DNA of 18,746 nt from a bacterium (GTDB lineage: Bacteria; Verrucomicrobiota; Kiritimatiellia; UBA8416; CAMZLY01): contig DAOVUR010000009.1 of NCBI GenBank assembly GCA_030632465.1, forward strand, positions 1-18,746. The letters run 5' to 3'. Positions within the stretch are counted from its first letter, which is position 1; every line of letters begins with the position of its first letter. The notes beneath the pieces were generated by a model. That model did not search any database. It had not been told where the DNA came from and saw nothing but the letters and a program-made list of their open reading frames with translations. The position numbers and the translations under genes are program-made. Positions 1 to 7,464 of this stretch are shown in pieces.

Positions 1-1083
1 GAGATATCAGCACTTGGGCTGCAAAATATAATCCTAGATTCAGTACAGCCAGGAAATGCTAGCGAGTCTACACAGAACTCAAAACGCAGCATTCTAAGCT
101 ACGGTATAACCCAAAAAGATGTAGCACAGATCAAAGCCTCCTGTGGCAACGCAACATTCTCTATTGCGCACCTGATAAAGCATAAGGTCTATCTCGGTAG
201 CAAACGTATTGATGCAAAAACTTTTGGTGTTCCACCAAACTATTTTGAACTCTTCGATACTAAATTAGAAAGCGGCCGACTCATCTCCGCCATTGATAAT
301 ATGCATGCAAAACCTGTTGCTGTAGTCAGTAGCACAGTTGCAGAAGCAATCAGAGCAACTGGCAGACACCTACCACTATCCATCAAAATCGGCAGTAAAT
401 ACATCGACATAATCGGTGTAATAGATATACGAGGCAGACAAGGTGATCTCTTTATTATGATGCCGTACAATACAGCACGCAACACATACGGTTCGATAAC
501 CATGAAACGTGAAGCTGGCAATATGGAGTTCACACGTAACGATATCGGGCAGATGGTCATTAGTGTCCAAGATGAAAATAGCATTCCGCAGACAACCAGA
601 ATTGTTCGCCGGATAATAGAGACCAACCACGAAGAATCAGACGTAGAGATCTCTGTACCGCTCGACATTCTACACAGTAAGCAGCAGACACAGCGCATCT
701 TTAACATGGTACTACTATGCATTGCCGGCATATCACTACTTGTTGGTGGTATTGGTGTAATGAATATTATGCTAGCAATTGTAACAGAACGTATTCAAGA
801 AATTGGACTTAGACGCGCGGTTGGTGCCAGAAAAATTGATATACTTTTACAGTTCCTTACCGAGACAGTAGTGCTATGCACACTAGGAGGCATCATCGGC
901 TGCATCTTGGGAGTTGTTGCCATTATTATTGCCGCACATCTAACGGGCTGGCCAGTGATCATAACCATGTCATCCATACTACTATCACTCTGCGTATCCT
1001 GGAGCGTCGGCCTGCTATTCGGAATAACCCCAGCTATCCGCGCCTCCAAAATGGACCCCGTAACCGCACTCCGTTACGAATAA
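1..1083 (+). CDS. MacB-type ABC transporter permease (FtsX family), 5'-truncated by the window edge
   Basis: The frame is open from base 1 to the TAA at 1081-1083, giving about 360 residues with no start inside the window; the ATG at 301 is internal. The first ~220 residues look like a periplasmic MacB-like domain with no membrane segment. The last ~125 residues carry three hydrophobic segments and the hallmark FtsX/MacB stretch running from GGIGVMNIML through ERIQEIGLRRAVGAR. The C-terminus (PAIRASKMDPVTALRYE) is the typical end of this family. Such permeases pair with an ATPase of the LolD/MacB type and form tripartite export pumps or lipoprotein and antimicrobial-peptide exporters in the inner membrane. 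The partner ATPase would lie upstream, outside the window. The substrate cannot be read from the sequence. Family assignment is firm; the specific transporter is not. Confidence 0.93.
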   Translation, partial: EISALGLQNIILDSVQPGNASESTQNSKRSILSYGITQKDVAQIKASCGNATFSIAHLIKHKVYLGSKRIDAKTFGVPPNYFELFDTKLESGRLISAIDNMHAKPVAVVSSTVAEAIRATGRHLPLSIKIGSKYIDIIGVIDIRGRQGDLFIMMPYNTARNTYGSITMKREAGNMEFTRNDIGQMVISVQDENSIPQTTRIVRRIIETNHEESDVEISVPLDILHSKQQTQRIFNMVLLCIAGISLLVGGIGVMNIMLAIVTERIQEIGLRRAVGARKIDILLQFLTETVVLCTLGGIIGCILGVVAIIIAAHLTGWPVIITMSSILLSLCVSWSVGLLFGITPAIRASKMDPVTALRYE

Positions 1084-1097
1084 CGCACTGAAAAAAA

Positions 1098-1236
1098 GTC
1101 CTCAGTAAAAAAATAACAGTTCATACTTTTTTAGAGCGCACAGTTTTCAACCTTCATCCAGTAAATCCTGTAGATCCTGTCAAAACTTTTCCAGAGCGCA
1201 CCGCCTTCATCGTTCATCGTTCATCCTTCATCGTTC
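1098..1236 (+). repeat. Intergenic repeat mosaic between the ABC permease and murA
   Basis: This convergent gap holds two copies of the AGCGCAC linker (1135-1141 and 1195-1201). Between them lies a 55-bp block (1136-1190) that recurs at 7730-7784 with one mismatch and contains the nonamer-like run AATCCTGTAGATCCTGTC. After the second linker comes a tandem heptamer array, 4 x CATCGTT-like (1208-1235; the third unit is CATCCTT). It ends 6 bp before the murA stop codon at 1242. A 14-bp string, GTCCTCAGTAAAAA (1098-1111), also recurs at 7499-7512. No open frame is supported here. Confidence 0.85.
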
Positions 1237-1241
1237 CATTC

Positions 1242-2516
1242 CTACTCTTTCCGCGTAATCTTAGCGCCAAGCTGCTTAAAGCGTTGCACTACTTTCTCGT
1301 AACCACGGTCAATAGCCTCAGCATTTTCTATAACGCTTACGCCATCCGCACAGAGCGCGGCAATAAGAAGTGCAATACCAGCTCTAATATCAGGACTAGA
1401 CATTCTGCTCGCATGCAACTGACATGGCCCAGAAACAATTACTCGATGCGGATCACATTGCACAATCCGCGCCCCCATCTCGATCAGACGATCAACAAAG
1501 TACATTCTGCTTTCAAACATCTTCTCGAAAAAGAGCACCGTTCCGTTTGCCTGCGTCGCAAGCACAATAGCAATACTCATCATATCAGACGGAAAATTTG
1601 GCCACGGTCCATCTTCGATCTTAGGAATCGCACAACCAAAATCATTACAAACAGCAAGCTCTTTAGAAGACTCCAGATGGCACACTCCATCAGTAATAGT
1701 CCAGTTCAAACCTAACTTACCAAATGGACGTGTTAAAGCATCAAACTGATCCTCAGCAACATTCTTAATATCTATAGAACCACCAGTTGCAGCAGCGGCA
1801 ACCAGATAGCTAATAGAGTCAATACAGTCAGATTCAATTCTATGCTTAGCACCATGTAGCGCCTCAACACCCTCTATCCGTAAATAGTTTGTTCCAATAT
1901 TACTAATACTGGCACCCATCTTATTCAATAACTCACAGAGATCCTGAACATGCGGCTCGCAAGCGGCATTAAAAATAGTCGTTGTACCTTCCGCCAACAC
2001 TGCCGCCATGATAATATTTTCTGTCGCAGTAACACTAGCTTCATCAAGCAAAAGCCGAGCACCCTTTAACTTCTTGGCACTAAACTCATAAGCCTGATCA
2101 GCCGTAACAGTAGCACCAAGTTTTATCAACCCTTCAAAATGAGTATCAAGTCTACGCCGCCCTATTACATCACCACCAGGAGGGAAAATCACAGCCTTAC
2201 CATATCGAGCTAACATGGGCCCTGCAAAAAGAATCGATGACCGAACCTTCTTGCACAGCTTCTGACTAAGCTTGCGCTTTCTAACACCTTTAGCAGCAAG
2301 AGTAACCGTATGCCCACTAAGCTCAACACCAACACCAAGATCCTCAAGGATATCGAGCATCGTCAAAACATCATTAATCAGAGGTAGGTTCTGTAATACA
2401 ACCGGCTCAGACGTAAGCATACAGGCCGCCAACATAGGTAACGCAGCATTCTTATTCCCCGGCGATACATGAGTTCCACTAAGTGGAGTTCCACCCTCTA
2501 TAATAAAACGAGCCAT
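1242..2516 (-). CDS. murA: UDP-N-acetylglucosamine 1-carboxyvinyltransferase (MurA) with Asp in place of the catalytic-loop Cys
   Basis: MurA transfers enolpyruvate from PEP to UDP-GlcNAc, the first committed cytoplasmic step of peptidoglycan synthesis. The protein has 424 residues, the normal size (E. coli 419). Visible family features are K22-N23 in GNKNAALP, SSILFAGPMLARYG at 93-106, the active-site loop GGDVIG at 114-119, and D311 in FPSDMMS, matching the catalytic Asp305 of E. coli. The position equivalent to E. coli Cys115 is Asp116. The same replacement is known in Chlamydia and Mycobacterium MurA, where it gives insensitivity to fosfomycin. The IEDGPWPNFPSDM context differs from E. 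coli MurA and suggests a divergent MurA subgroup. An AGGAA SD precedes the ATG. It reads in the same direction as tkt, with a 177-bp structured gap between them. Identification is confident; drug insensitivity is inferred. Confidence 0.95.
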   Translation of the reverse strand: MARFIIEGGTPLSGTHVSPGNKNAALPMLAACMLTSEPVVLQNLPLINDVLTMLDILEDLGVGVELSGHTVTLAAKGVRKRKLSQKLCKKVRSSILFAGPMLARYGKAVIFPPGGDVIGRRRLDTHFEGLIKLGATVTADQAYEFSAKKLKGARLLLDEASVTATENIIMAAVLAEGTTTIFNAACEPHVQDLCELLNKMGASISNIGTNYLRIEGVEALHGAKHRIESDCIDSISYLVAAAATGGSIDIKNVAEDQFDALTRPFGKLGLNWTITDGVCHLESSKELAVCNDFGCAIPKIEDGPWPNFPSDMMSIAIVLATQANGTVLFFEKMFESRMYFVDRLIEMGARIVQCDPHRVIVSGPCQLHASRMSSPDIRAGIALLIAALCADGVSVIENAEAIDRGYEKVVQRFKQLGAKITRKE

Positions 2517-2532
2517 AATATTTTTCCTGGTT

Positions 2533-2595
2533 AGTAGCTACCTATCTCTGAGAGGTAGCATTAAGTGCGTCACCTCTCGGAGATAGGTGACTACT
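2533..2595. repeat. Two tandem hairpins with covarying stems (inverted pair) upstream of murA
   Basis: Hairpin 1 is GCTACCT (2537-2543), loop ATCTCTGAG, then AGGTAGC (2553-2559). Hairpin 2 is GTCACCT (2569-2575), loop CTCGGAGAT, then AGGTGAC (2585-2591). Both stems are perfect 7-bp pairs with 9-nt loops. Hairpin 2 is an inverted copy of hairpin 1: its loop reverse complement is ATCTCCGAG, one change from loop 1. The stems differ at two base pairs, but pairing is kept in both. AGTA (2533-2536) and TACT (2592-2595) extend the overall symmetry. It lies within 80 bp of the murA start, on the 5' side. It may be a REP/BIME-like pair, a bidirectional terminator, or an RNA leader structure. Confidence 0.8.
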
Positions 2596-2616
2596 GCTAT
2601 AATGAATATCCATACT

Positions 2617-2691
2617 GTAGGGCGGGAACGGTTGAAGACCTTCCCGCCACAGAGCGCACCGCTTCCAGTCCTCCGACTTCCGTCCTCTGTC
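2617..2691 (+). repeat. GGCGGGAA hairpin, AGCGCAC linker and degenerate heptamers at the 3' end of tkt
   Basis: A perfect inverted repeat, GGCGGGAA-N12-TTCCCGCC (2621-2648), is preceded by TGTAG and followed by ACAG and the linker AGCGCACCGC (2653-2662). Then come four degenerate heptamers (TCCAGTC, CTCCGAC, TTCCGTC, CTCTGTC; 2664-2691), ending two bases before the tkt stop codon. The same hairpin-linker order recurs at 7616-7656. On the minus strand the hairpin lies just downstream of tkt and could act in 3'-end formation, but there is no clear U-tract. Confidence 0.8.
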
Positions 2692-2693
2692 TT

Positions 2694-4685
2694 CTACATT
2701 CCGCGAATGACACTAACAACATTCTCTACAGTAAAGCCAAATTCTTTTTCTAGCACTTTATATGGACCAGATTTTCCGTAACCATCCATACCGATAACCT
2801 TACCTTCAGCGCCAATATATTTTTCCCAGCCATAAGGTGTAGCAGCTTCAACAGCAAGACGTTTCTTACAGCTCGGAGGAAGCACAGAATCACGATACTC
2901 TTTGGACTGAGCATCAAACATTTCCAGACATGGCATACTAACCACGCGGATATTCATATCTGAAGCAACTTCCTTAGCGGCATTCAATGATAGGTTCACT
3001 TCTGACCCAGTTGCCATAACAACCATGTCAGGCTCACCTTCACCACTCTGCCAAAGGGTATAAGCACCCTTCTCAAGTTCTGATGCTGCAGGATAGACAT
3101 TACGGTCAAGCACATCAAGATCCTGACGTGTGAGCAACAGTAGTGTTGGTCCAGTATTATTCTTCAGTGCAGCAACCCATGCGGCGCCAGTTTCAGTCGG
3201 ATCAGCAGGACGAATAACAGTAACATTCGGCATACAGCGCAAACTAGGAATCTGCTCAACAGGCTCATGTGTAGGTCCATCTTCACCAACATAGAAACTA
3301 TCATGTGTGAATACATAGATCACAGGCAAGTTCATCAATGCGGCAAGACGTAGAGTCGGACGCACATAATCAGAGAAAACAAAGAAGGTTGCACCATAAA
3401 CACGGAACCCACCATGCACAGCCATACCATTTAGGATTGCGCCCATTGCAAGTTCGCGAATACCGAAATGCAGATTACGTCCACCAAAACTATTAGGACC
3501 AACAGAACCTTCGCCATTAATAAACGTCTTTGTACTTGGCGCCAAATCAGCAGCACCACCAACAAGCTGAGGAACAGCCTTTGCCAATGCCTGAATAACA
3601 GTTCCTGATGCAGCACGAGTAGCAGTTGCTTTTTCAAATACAGGTAGATACGACTCTATATCAGCAGGAATCTCATTATTAGCAAATAGATCCCATTTTG
3701 CACGCCATTCAGTATTAGCAGCAGAATATGCCTTTAGCTCCTTCGCCCACTTATTAGCTTTACGCTTGAGACTCTTGTGCTGAGTTGCAAAAAGCGTATA
3801 AACTTCTTCAGGAACATAGAATGACTTATCTGCTGGTAATCCGATATTGCTCTTCGTTGCGGCAACTTCATCAGCGCCTAATGGTGCACCATGTACGTCA
3901 GCAGTGTCATGAAGATTAGGACTACCCTGTCCGATATGAGAATTACATACAATCAAAGAAGGGCGATTTTTCTCACGTTTAACTTTGCGGATAGCCTTAT
4001 CAATCTGATCAAAATCATGCGCGTCAATCTCAATAACATTCCAGTTATAACTTTGGAAACGTTTCTTTACATCATCACTATAGGCAAGATCCGTTGAGCC
4101 TTCGATAGTGATACGATTGCTATCGTAGAAAAGCACAAGTTTATTGAGGCCCAGATGCCCAGCAAGCGAACACGCTTCATGACTGATACCTTCCATCATA
4201 TCACCATCACCACAGATGGCGTATGAATAATGATCCACAGGAGTGTAATCATCAGCATTAACACGTTCAGCCAGCATCTGCTCAGCCATTGCCATACCAA
4301 CAGCATTAGCAAGCCCCTGCCCTAAAGGTCCAGTAGTTGTTTCAACACCATCAGTATGCATATACTCAGGATGCCCAGGAGTTAAGCTGTTAAGCTGACG
4401 AAATTGAGCAAGCTCCTCAAGAGGAAGATCATAACCAGCAAGATGAAGCAGGCTATAAAGAAGAGTAGAACCATGTCCACCAGAAAGAACAAAACGATCA
4501 CGATCAGCCCACTTCGACTGCGACGGACAATGCTTAAGATGTTTCAACCATAAAACAGCAGCCACATCAGCCATACCCATAGGCATTCCAGGATGACCAG
4601 AATTTGCTGCCTGCACACTATCGATAGCCAAACCACGAATAACATTAGCAGCTAACGCGAACTCTTCATTTGATACTTTACCCAT
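2694..4685 (-). CDS. tkt: Transketolase
   Basis: This thiamine-diphosphate enzyme of the non-oxidative pentose phosphate pathway moves two-carbon ketol units between sugar phosphates in the cytoplasm. The 663 residues match the usual full length. Visible motifs are GHPGMPMG (30-37), GGHGSTLLY (69-77), the ThDP/metal motif GDGDMMEG (159-166) with the downstream Asn in YDSNRI, FGIRELAMG carrying the catalytic Glu, and EDGPTHEPVEQ in the pyrimidine-binding half. An AGGAG SD sits 7 nt before the ATG. It lies upstream of murA on the same strand. The enzyme complements the phosphofructokinase and mannose-6-phosphate isomerase in this window in central sugar metabolism, although these genes are not in one operon. 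No defect is seen. Confidence 0.97.
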   Translation of the reverse strand: MGKVSNEEFALAANVIRGLAIDSVQAANSGHPGMPMGMADVAAVLWLKHLKHCPSQSKWADRDRFVLSGGHGSTLLYSLLHLAGYDLPLEELAQFRQLNSLTPGHPEYMHTDGVETTTGPLGQGLANAVGMAMAEQMLAERVNADDYTPVDHYSYAICGDGDMMEGISHEACSLAGHLGLNKLVLFYDSNRITIEGSTDLAYSDDVKKRFQSYNWNVIEIDAHDFDQIDKAIRKVKREKNRPSLIVCNSHIGQGSPNLHDTADVHGAPLGADEVAATKSNIGLPADKSFYVPEEVYTLFATQHKSLKRKANKWAKELKAYSAANTEWRAKWDLFANNEIPADIESYLPVFEKATATRAASGTVIQALAKAVPQLVGGAADLAPSTKTFINGEGSVGPNSFGGRNLHFGIRELAMGAILNGMAVHGGFRVYGATFFVFSDYVRPTLRLAALMNLPVIYVFTHDSFYVGEDGPTHEPVEQIPSLRCMPNVTVIRPADPTETGAAWVAALKNNTGPTLLLLTRQDLDVLDRNVYPAASELEKGAYTLWQSGEGEPDMVVMATGSEVNLSLNAAKEVASDMNIRVVSMPCLEMFDAQSKEYRDSVLPPSCKKRLAVEAATPYGWEKYIGAEGKVIGMDGYGKSGPYKVLEKEFGFTVENVVSVIRGM

Positions 4686-5025
4686 TATAATTCTCCTTAT
4701 ATATCAGTTTTAACCAAAAGTCTTTTAAATACTCATAATTCATTAATAATTAATAACTAACCATTAACAACTCACAATATATGCCTTTTAATCTAAAAAA
4801 AGTCAATCTTAACCCGTATTTCACAAAATAAAATCCGCGCAGAAATGGAGGGAACAGTTGAAGAACTTCCCGCCAAAACAACCATTTATCGTACGTACCA
4901 CAGCTTAAAACATCATGAATAGTATTTACATATGCGTAAAAAAGGTGTAGATTTGTGCCAATAAAGACTCTGTATTTCGCATGATCGTAAGAGATCACTA
5001 TTTTAATATTAAATGGAGAATACTT
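4686..5025. other. AT-rich divergent intergenic region
   Basis: These 340 bp separate the starts of tkt (-) and the small membrane protein (+), so both promoters should lie here. The tkt-proximal part is very AT-rich, with direct repeats of AATTAATAA/ATTAATAA type (4735-4760). A degenerate copy of the GGCGGGAA hairpin lies at 4846-4875. A possible promoter for the + gene is TTTACA followed 17 nt later by TAGATT near 4923-4952, but this is weak. A minus-strand open frame crossing the region shows no protein-like features. Confidence 0.5.
4846..4875. repeat. Degenerate copy of the GGCGGGAA/TTCCCGCC hairpin
   Basis: GGAGGGAACAGTTGAAGAAC followed by TTCCCGCC matches the 2621-2648 and 7616-7643 hairpins with a few changes. 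One stem pair is broken (GGAGGGAA against TTCCCGCC). It lacks the adjacent AGCGCAC linker found beside the other two copies. Confidence 0.65.
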
Positions 5026-5601
5026 ATGTTGATTACTACATTCCAACCGCTAGCTGTGATTCCTACTGTTGTTCCTACTCTTATGTCTGTGATTGGACCC
5101 ATTGTAATGGTTGCACTTTTTACGTTCCTGGTCGCCATCCCTAAAACATTCCTGATGCTCTCCTACTGGCTATGGGCACAACATGCACCAAAATCACTAC
5201 GCTCTAGATCAATAGATGGCGTTAAAGGGAATATGTTTGAGGGTGTTGCACTTAAACAGTTTAATGATAGATATGTTTTCTCTATCCCTGAACAAGCTAA
5301 CTGGAAAGATTATGTTACTGGTTTCTTTAATGAGCGTGGCGCGAAACTTGAGGATGATGGAAAAATGCTTACCTTCTCACGCGGCAATAAATTCTGTACT
5401 TATTTTCTTCCTCACATCATACCTTGGCGTGAAAAAGATTTTATCCAGAAAATAACAGTACGCACTACGAGAAGTATTAAAGGACAAATCACTGTTACAG
5501 TCCATTATGTTGTTGATACCCTCTGCATGTTACGAATCCAGCCAGCTGGCCTGCATAGTGAAGTTGGCGCACTCTATCAAGAACTAAAGGCTGTTGCGTA
5601 G
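5026..5601 (+). CDS. Small membrane-anchored protein of unknown family
   Basis: I chose the ATG at 5026 over the upstream in-frame ATG at 4981 because GGAG (5015-5018) sits 7 nt before it. This gives 191 residues. Residues ~5-50 are strongly hydrophobic with prolines (two closely spaced or one long membrane segment, including VVPTLMSVIGPIVMVALFTF). A basic patch (KSLRSRS) follows, and then a soluble domain of ~130 residues mixing strands and helices, with aromatic residues. I do not recognise the family. There is no catalytic motif, no lipobox and no repeat. It stands alone: tkt is divergent upstream, and the M48 protease gene converges on it 72 bp downstream. That it is real rests on the SD, the length and the plausible membrane-plus-soluble layout. 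Function unknown. Confidence 0.75.
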   Translation: MLITTFQPLAVIPTVVPTLMSVIGPIVMVALFTFLVAIPKTFLMLSYWLWAQHAPKSLRSRSIDGVKGNMFEGVALKQFNDRYVFSIPEQANWKDYVTGFFNERGAKLEDDGKMLTFSRGNKFCTYFLPHIIPWREKDFIQKITVRTTRSIKGQITVTVHYVVDTLCMLRIQPAGLHSEVGALYQELKAVA

Positions 5602-5673
5602 CTGAATGCGTGAATGTGCTGGATTGAAAAACCCATGTTATTCTCCCACACCCCATACTCATGCAAACATCAA

Positions 5674-6477
5674 CTACTGTGCAGGGTTGTAGTACTGCAT
5701 TGTCTCCGGCATGAATTTTCGCAATTGCCTAATCCGTTTTTTGTCGGAAGGATGCGTGCTCAGAAATGCTGGCATTACACCATTTTTTTCGGCCGCCATG
5801 CGTTGCCAAAACTCCACAGCAACCTGCGGGTTATAACCAGCCATAGCCATAAAAATCAAACCCATCTGGTCTGCCTCGGTTTCATGTAGACGCGAGTATG
5901 GCAAGATTGCCGCCAGCTCCCCACCTAAACCATAGGCTACAAGATACGCATCACGATACTCTGAATCTTCTGCCAGTTCCGACACCGCAACAGCGCCTCC
6001 AATTAAAAGTAACTGCTGACTAAGACGCTCGGCCCCATGCCCAGCAACAGCATGCGCGATCTCATGCCCCATCACAACTGCGACCCCAGCATCATCTTGG
6101 GTATAGGGCAAAATCCCTGTATAAAACATAACCTTCCCGCCCGGCATACACCAAGCATTCTGCTGTTCGTTCTCTATAAGATTGAACTCCCAGTTCAATT
6201 GTGATGCTAGATCACCATAACCATGTTGGCGCAAATATTTCTCAGTTGCAGCAGATACTCTCTTTCCCACGCGCTGAATCTGCACAACTTTATCTTTATC
6301 TGTTGATAATGGTCCCTTTTTTACTACTGCCCGATAGGCGGTCGCGCTTTGTGCTGCAATATGCGACTTAGGCACTAGCATAACCTGTTTGCGCCCTGTA
6401 ATAGGAACTGTTGCGCACCCGGTAAATAAAAATAATACAGCTACTAATAGTAAGAATATCTTTGTGAGCTTTATAAT
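5674..6477 (-). CDS. M48 family zinc metalloprotease, predicted lipoprotein, with an apparent ATT start
   Basis: This is a periplasmic M48 (BepA/LoiP-like) protease. Counting from ATT at 6477 it has 267 residues: a basic-hydrophobic signal peptide (residues 1-20), a lipobox ending FTGC (18-21), the family signature CATVPITGRKQ just after the lipid-modified Cys21, HEIAH (H138, E139, H142) and the third zinc ligand Glu198 in HETEAD. There is no ATG, GTG, TTG or CTG in frame between the upstream stop (TAG, 6489-6487) and the ATG at 6381. Starting at that ATG would delete the whole signal peptide. A strong AGGAGG (6488-6483) lies 5 nt before ATT and 8 nt before ATA (6474), so one of these is the likely start. 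The SD overlaps the stop of the upstream hydrolase gene, indicating translational coupling. A sequencing or assembly error at the start codon is the alternative. Confidence 0.9.
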   Translation of the reverse strand: MIKLTKIFLLLVAVLFLFTGCATVPITGRKQVMLVPKSHIAAQSATAYRAVVKKGPLSTDKDKVVQIQRVGKRVSAATEKYLRQHGYGDLASQLNWEFNLIENEQQNAWCMPGGKVMFYTGILPYTQDDAGVAVVMGHEIAHAVAGHGAERLSQQLLLIGGAVAVSELAEDSEYRDAYLVAYGLGGELAAILPYSRLHETEADQMGLIFMAMAGYNPQVAVEFWQRMAAEKNGVMPAFLSTHPSDKKRIRQLRKFMPETMQYYNPAQ

Positions 6478-6482
6478 GACAA

Positions 6483-6488
6483 CCTCCT
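6483..6488 (-). promoter_or_regulatory. Shine-Dalgarno AGGAGG overlapping the upstream stop codon
   Basis: Read on the minus strand, the TAG stop of the zinc hydrolase (6489-6487) shares its AG with AGGAGG. This perfect anti-16S match is what fixes the M48 start at ATT (5-nt spacing) or ATA (8-nt spacing). Confidence 0.85.
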
Positions 6489-7464
6489 AAAGTGCAGAAA
6501 CAATAATGGCCAAACGATCTTGACGATTCACAAATGGATGAAATGATGCCATATCAACATCGCAATCTGGACGACTAACACCAAACAACTTTAAATATCC
6601 ATCAACAGGAGCTCGTATAATAGTTGTCTCCAACGAACTATCTGACAGGATAATACCTAATGGCTGATCTTTGCTAACTGCCTCACCAAGCTTCAGCGGC
6701 TCCCGCATCAAAAGGCCGGCAACTGGCGCAAGAACTTCATGGGCCGTTGATCTATCTGAGAATATCACTGGCGCGGAACCTTTTGTCTTAACCTCTTCGC
6801 TACTCATTCCTATTGCATAAACCATATTTCTAATGACATTAAGAGCAAGCGATACCTGTTCCTCATCAAGACTATACTGACCTGCCGATTCATAAGTGAT
6901 CCCCATGCGCATACTGGTACAGAATTTTCCAGCTAATGTATCTTCTGAAATCGGACGCATATCAATAAACTGCACACCAAGCTTCTGAGCTAACTCACGA
7001 TGCTTAGGCACGCCATGCAGTAAAATTGCTGGTGCATTATGTTTTTGCCAAGCATGCAAATCGAGCAGATGAGTAGCAGTTCTACCGCACTCCTCATAAA
7101 TTGCAGTTGCAATGCGTTTGGTGCTATTACCTTTTTTGTCACCCGACCAAGTGCGGTTCATATTATGACCTCGATCATCGCCATACTCTTGCCCTACCCG
7201 CATCTTAACATGCGGTCTATGCTTACGAATTGCCGGAAGATTACAAAATGGAACGGCTATCACCTTGCCAGATGTAACAGACTCCGCATGTTCATTAATA
7301 AAACGATATATAGCAGCTGAACCTTGCACTTCATTACCATGCTGTGCCGCAGTCACCAGCAGTACTGGCCCCGGCTTGCCTGAATCAATTGTCCAGACAG
7401 GTATTAGCAACTTCCTAAAGAAGGATCGCTTTATTGTAATTTTACTAATTGATATATTGCTCAT
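6487..7464 (-). CDS. Succinylglutamate desuccinylase/aspartoacylase family zinc hydrolase
   Basis: The protein has 325 residues and belongs to the AstE/AspA branch of the M14 carboxypeptidase fold, which deacylates N-acyl amino acids or small amidated substrates. The first zinc ligand pair is H42 and E45 in QHGNEVQG, and the third is H137 in LLDLHAW. N103-R104 in NMNRTW match the substrate-carboxylate-binding Asn-Arg pair. Glu192 in TYESAGQ fits the catalytic general base. The last ~100 residues form a beta-rich tail with a biotinyl/lipoyl-like look (VLAPVAGLL...PVDGYLKL), seen in many proteins annotated as deacylases of this family. There is no signal peptide, so it is cytoplasmic. It is translationally coupled to the M48 lipoprotein gene downstream. 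The substrate is unknown, and no arginine-succinyltransferase genes are nearby, so astE is not claimed. Confidence 0.88.
   Translation of the reverse strand: MSNISISKITIKRSFFRKLLIPVWTIDSGKPGPVLLVTAAQHGNEVQGSAAIYRFINEHAESVTSGKVIAVPFCNLPAIRKHRPHVKMRVGQEYGDDRGHNMNRTWSGDKKGNSTKRIATAIYEECGRTATHLLDLHAWQKHNAPAILLHGVPKHRELAQKLGVQFIDMRPISEDTLAGKFCTSMRMGITYESAGQYSLDEEQVSLALNVIRNMVYAIGMSSEEVKTKGSAPVIFSDRSTAHEVLAPVAGLLMREPLKLGEAVSKDQPLGIILSDSSLETTIIRAPVDGYLKLFGVSRPDCDVDMASFHPFVNRQDRLAIIVSAL

Noticed and set aside
240..731. 163-codon open frame antisense to the ABC permease
   Set aside because: It lies wholly opposite a well-conserved permease, has no SD and no recognisable domain, and is a shadow frame.
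4750..5046. 98-codon minus-strand frame in the tkt upstream gap
   Set aside because: It crosses a repeat hairpin and an AT-rich promoter region and overlaps the start of the + strand gene. Its composition is not protein-like.
5614..5889. 91-codon plus-strand frame beyond the small membrane protein
   Set aside because: Most of it is antisense to the C-terminal part of the M48 protease; it has no SD.
6381..6381. ATG at 6381 as the start of the M48 protease
   Set aside because: It would remove the signal peptide, the lipobox and the CATVPITGRKQ signature, and it has no SD at proper spacing.
5674..7464. Stop-codon readthrough fusing the zinc hydrolase to the protease (same frame)
   Set aside because: The signal peptide directly after the stop needs to be N-terminal, and a perfect SD overlaps the stop; coupled initiation is simpler.
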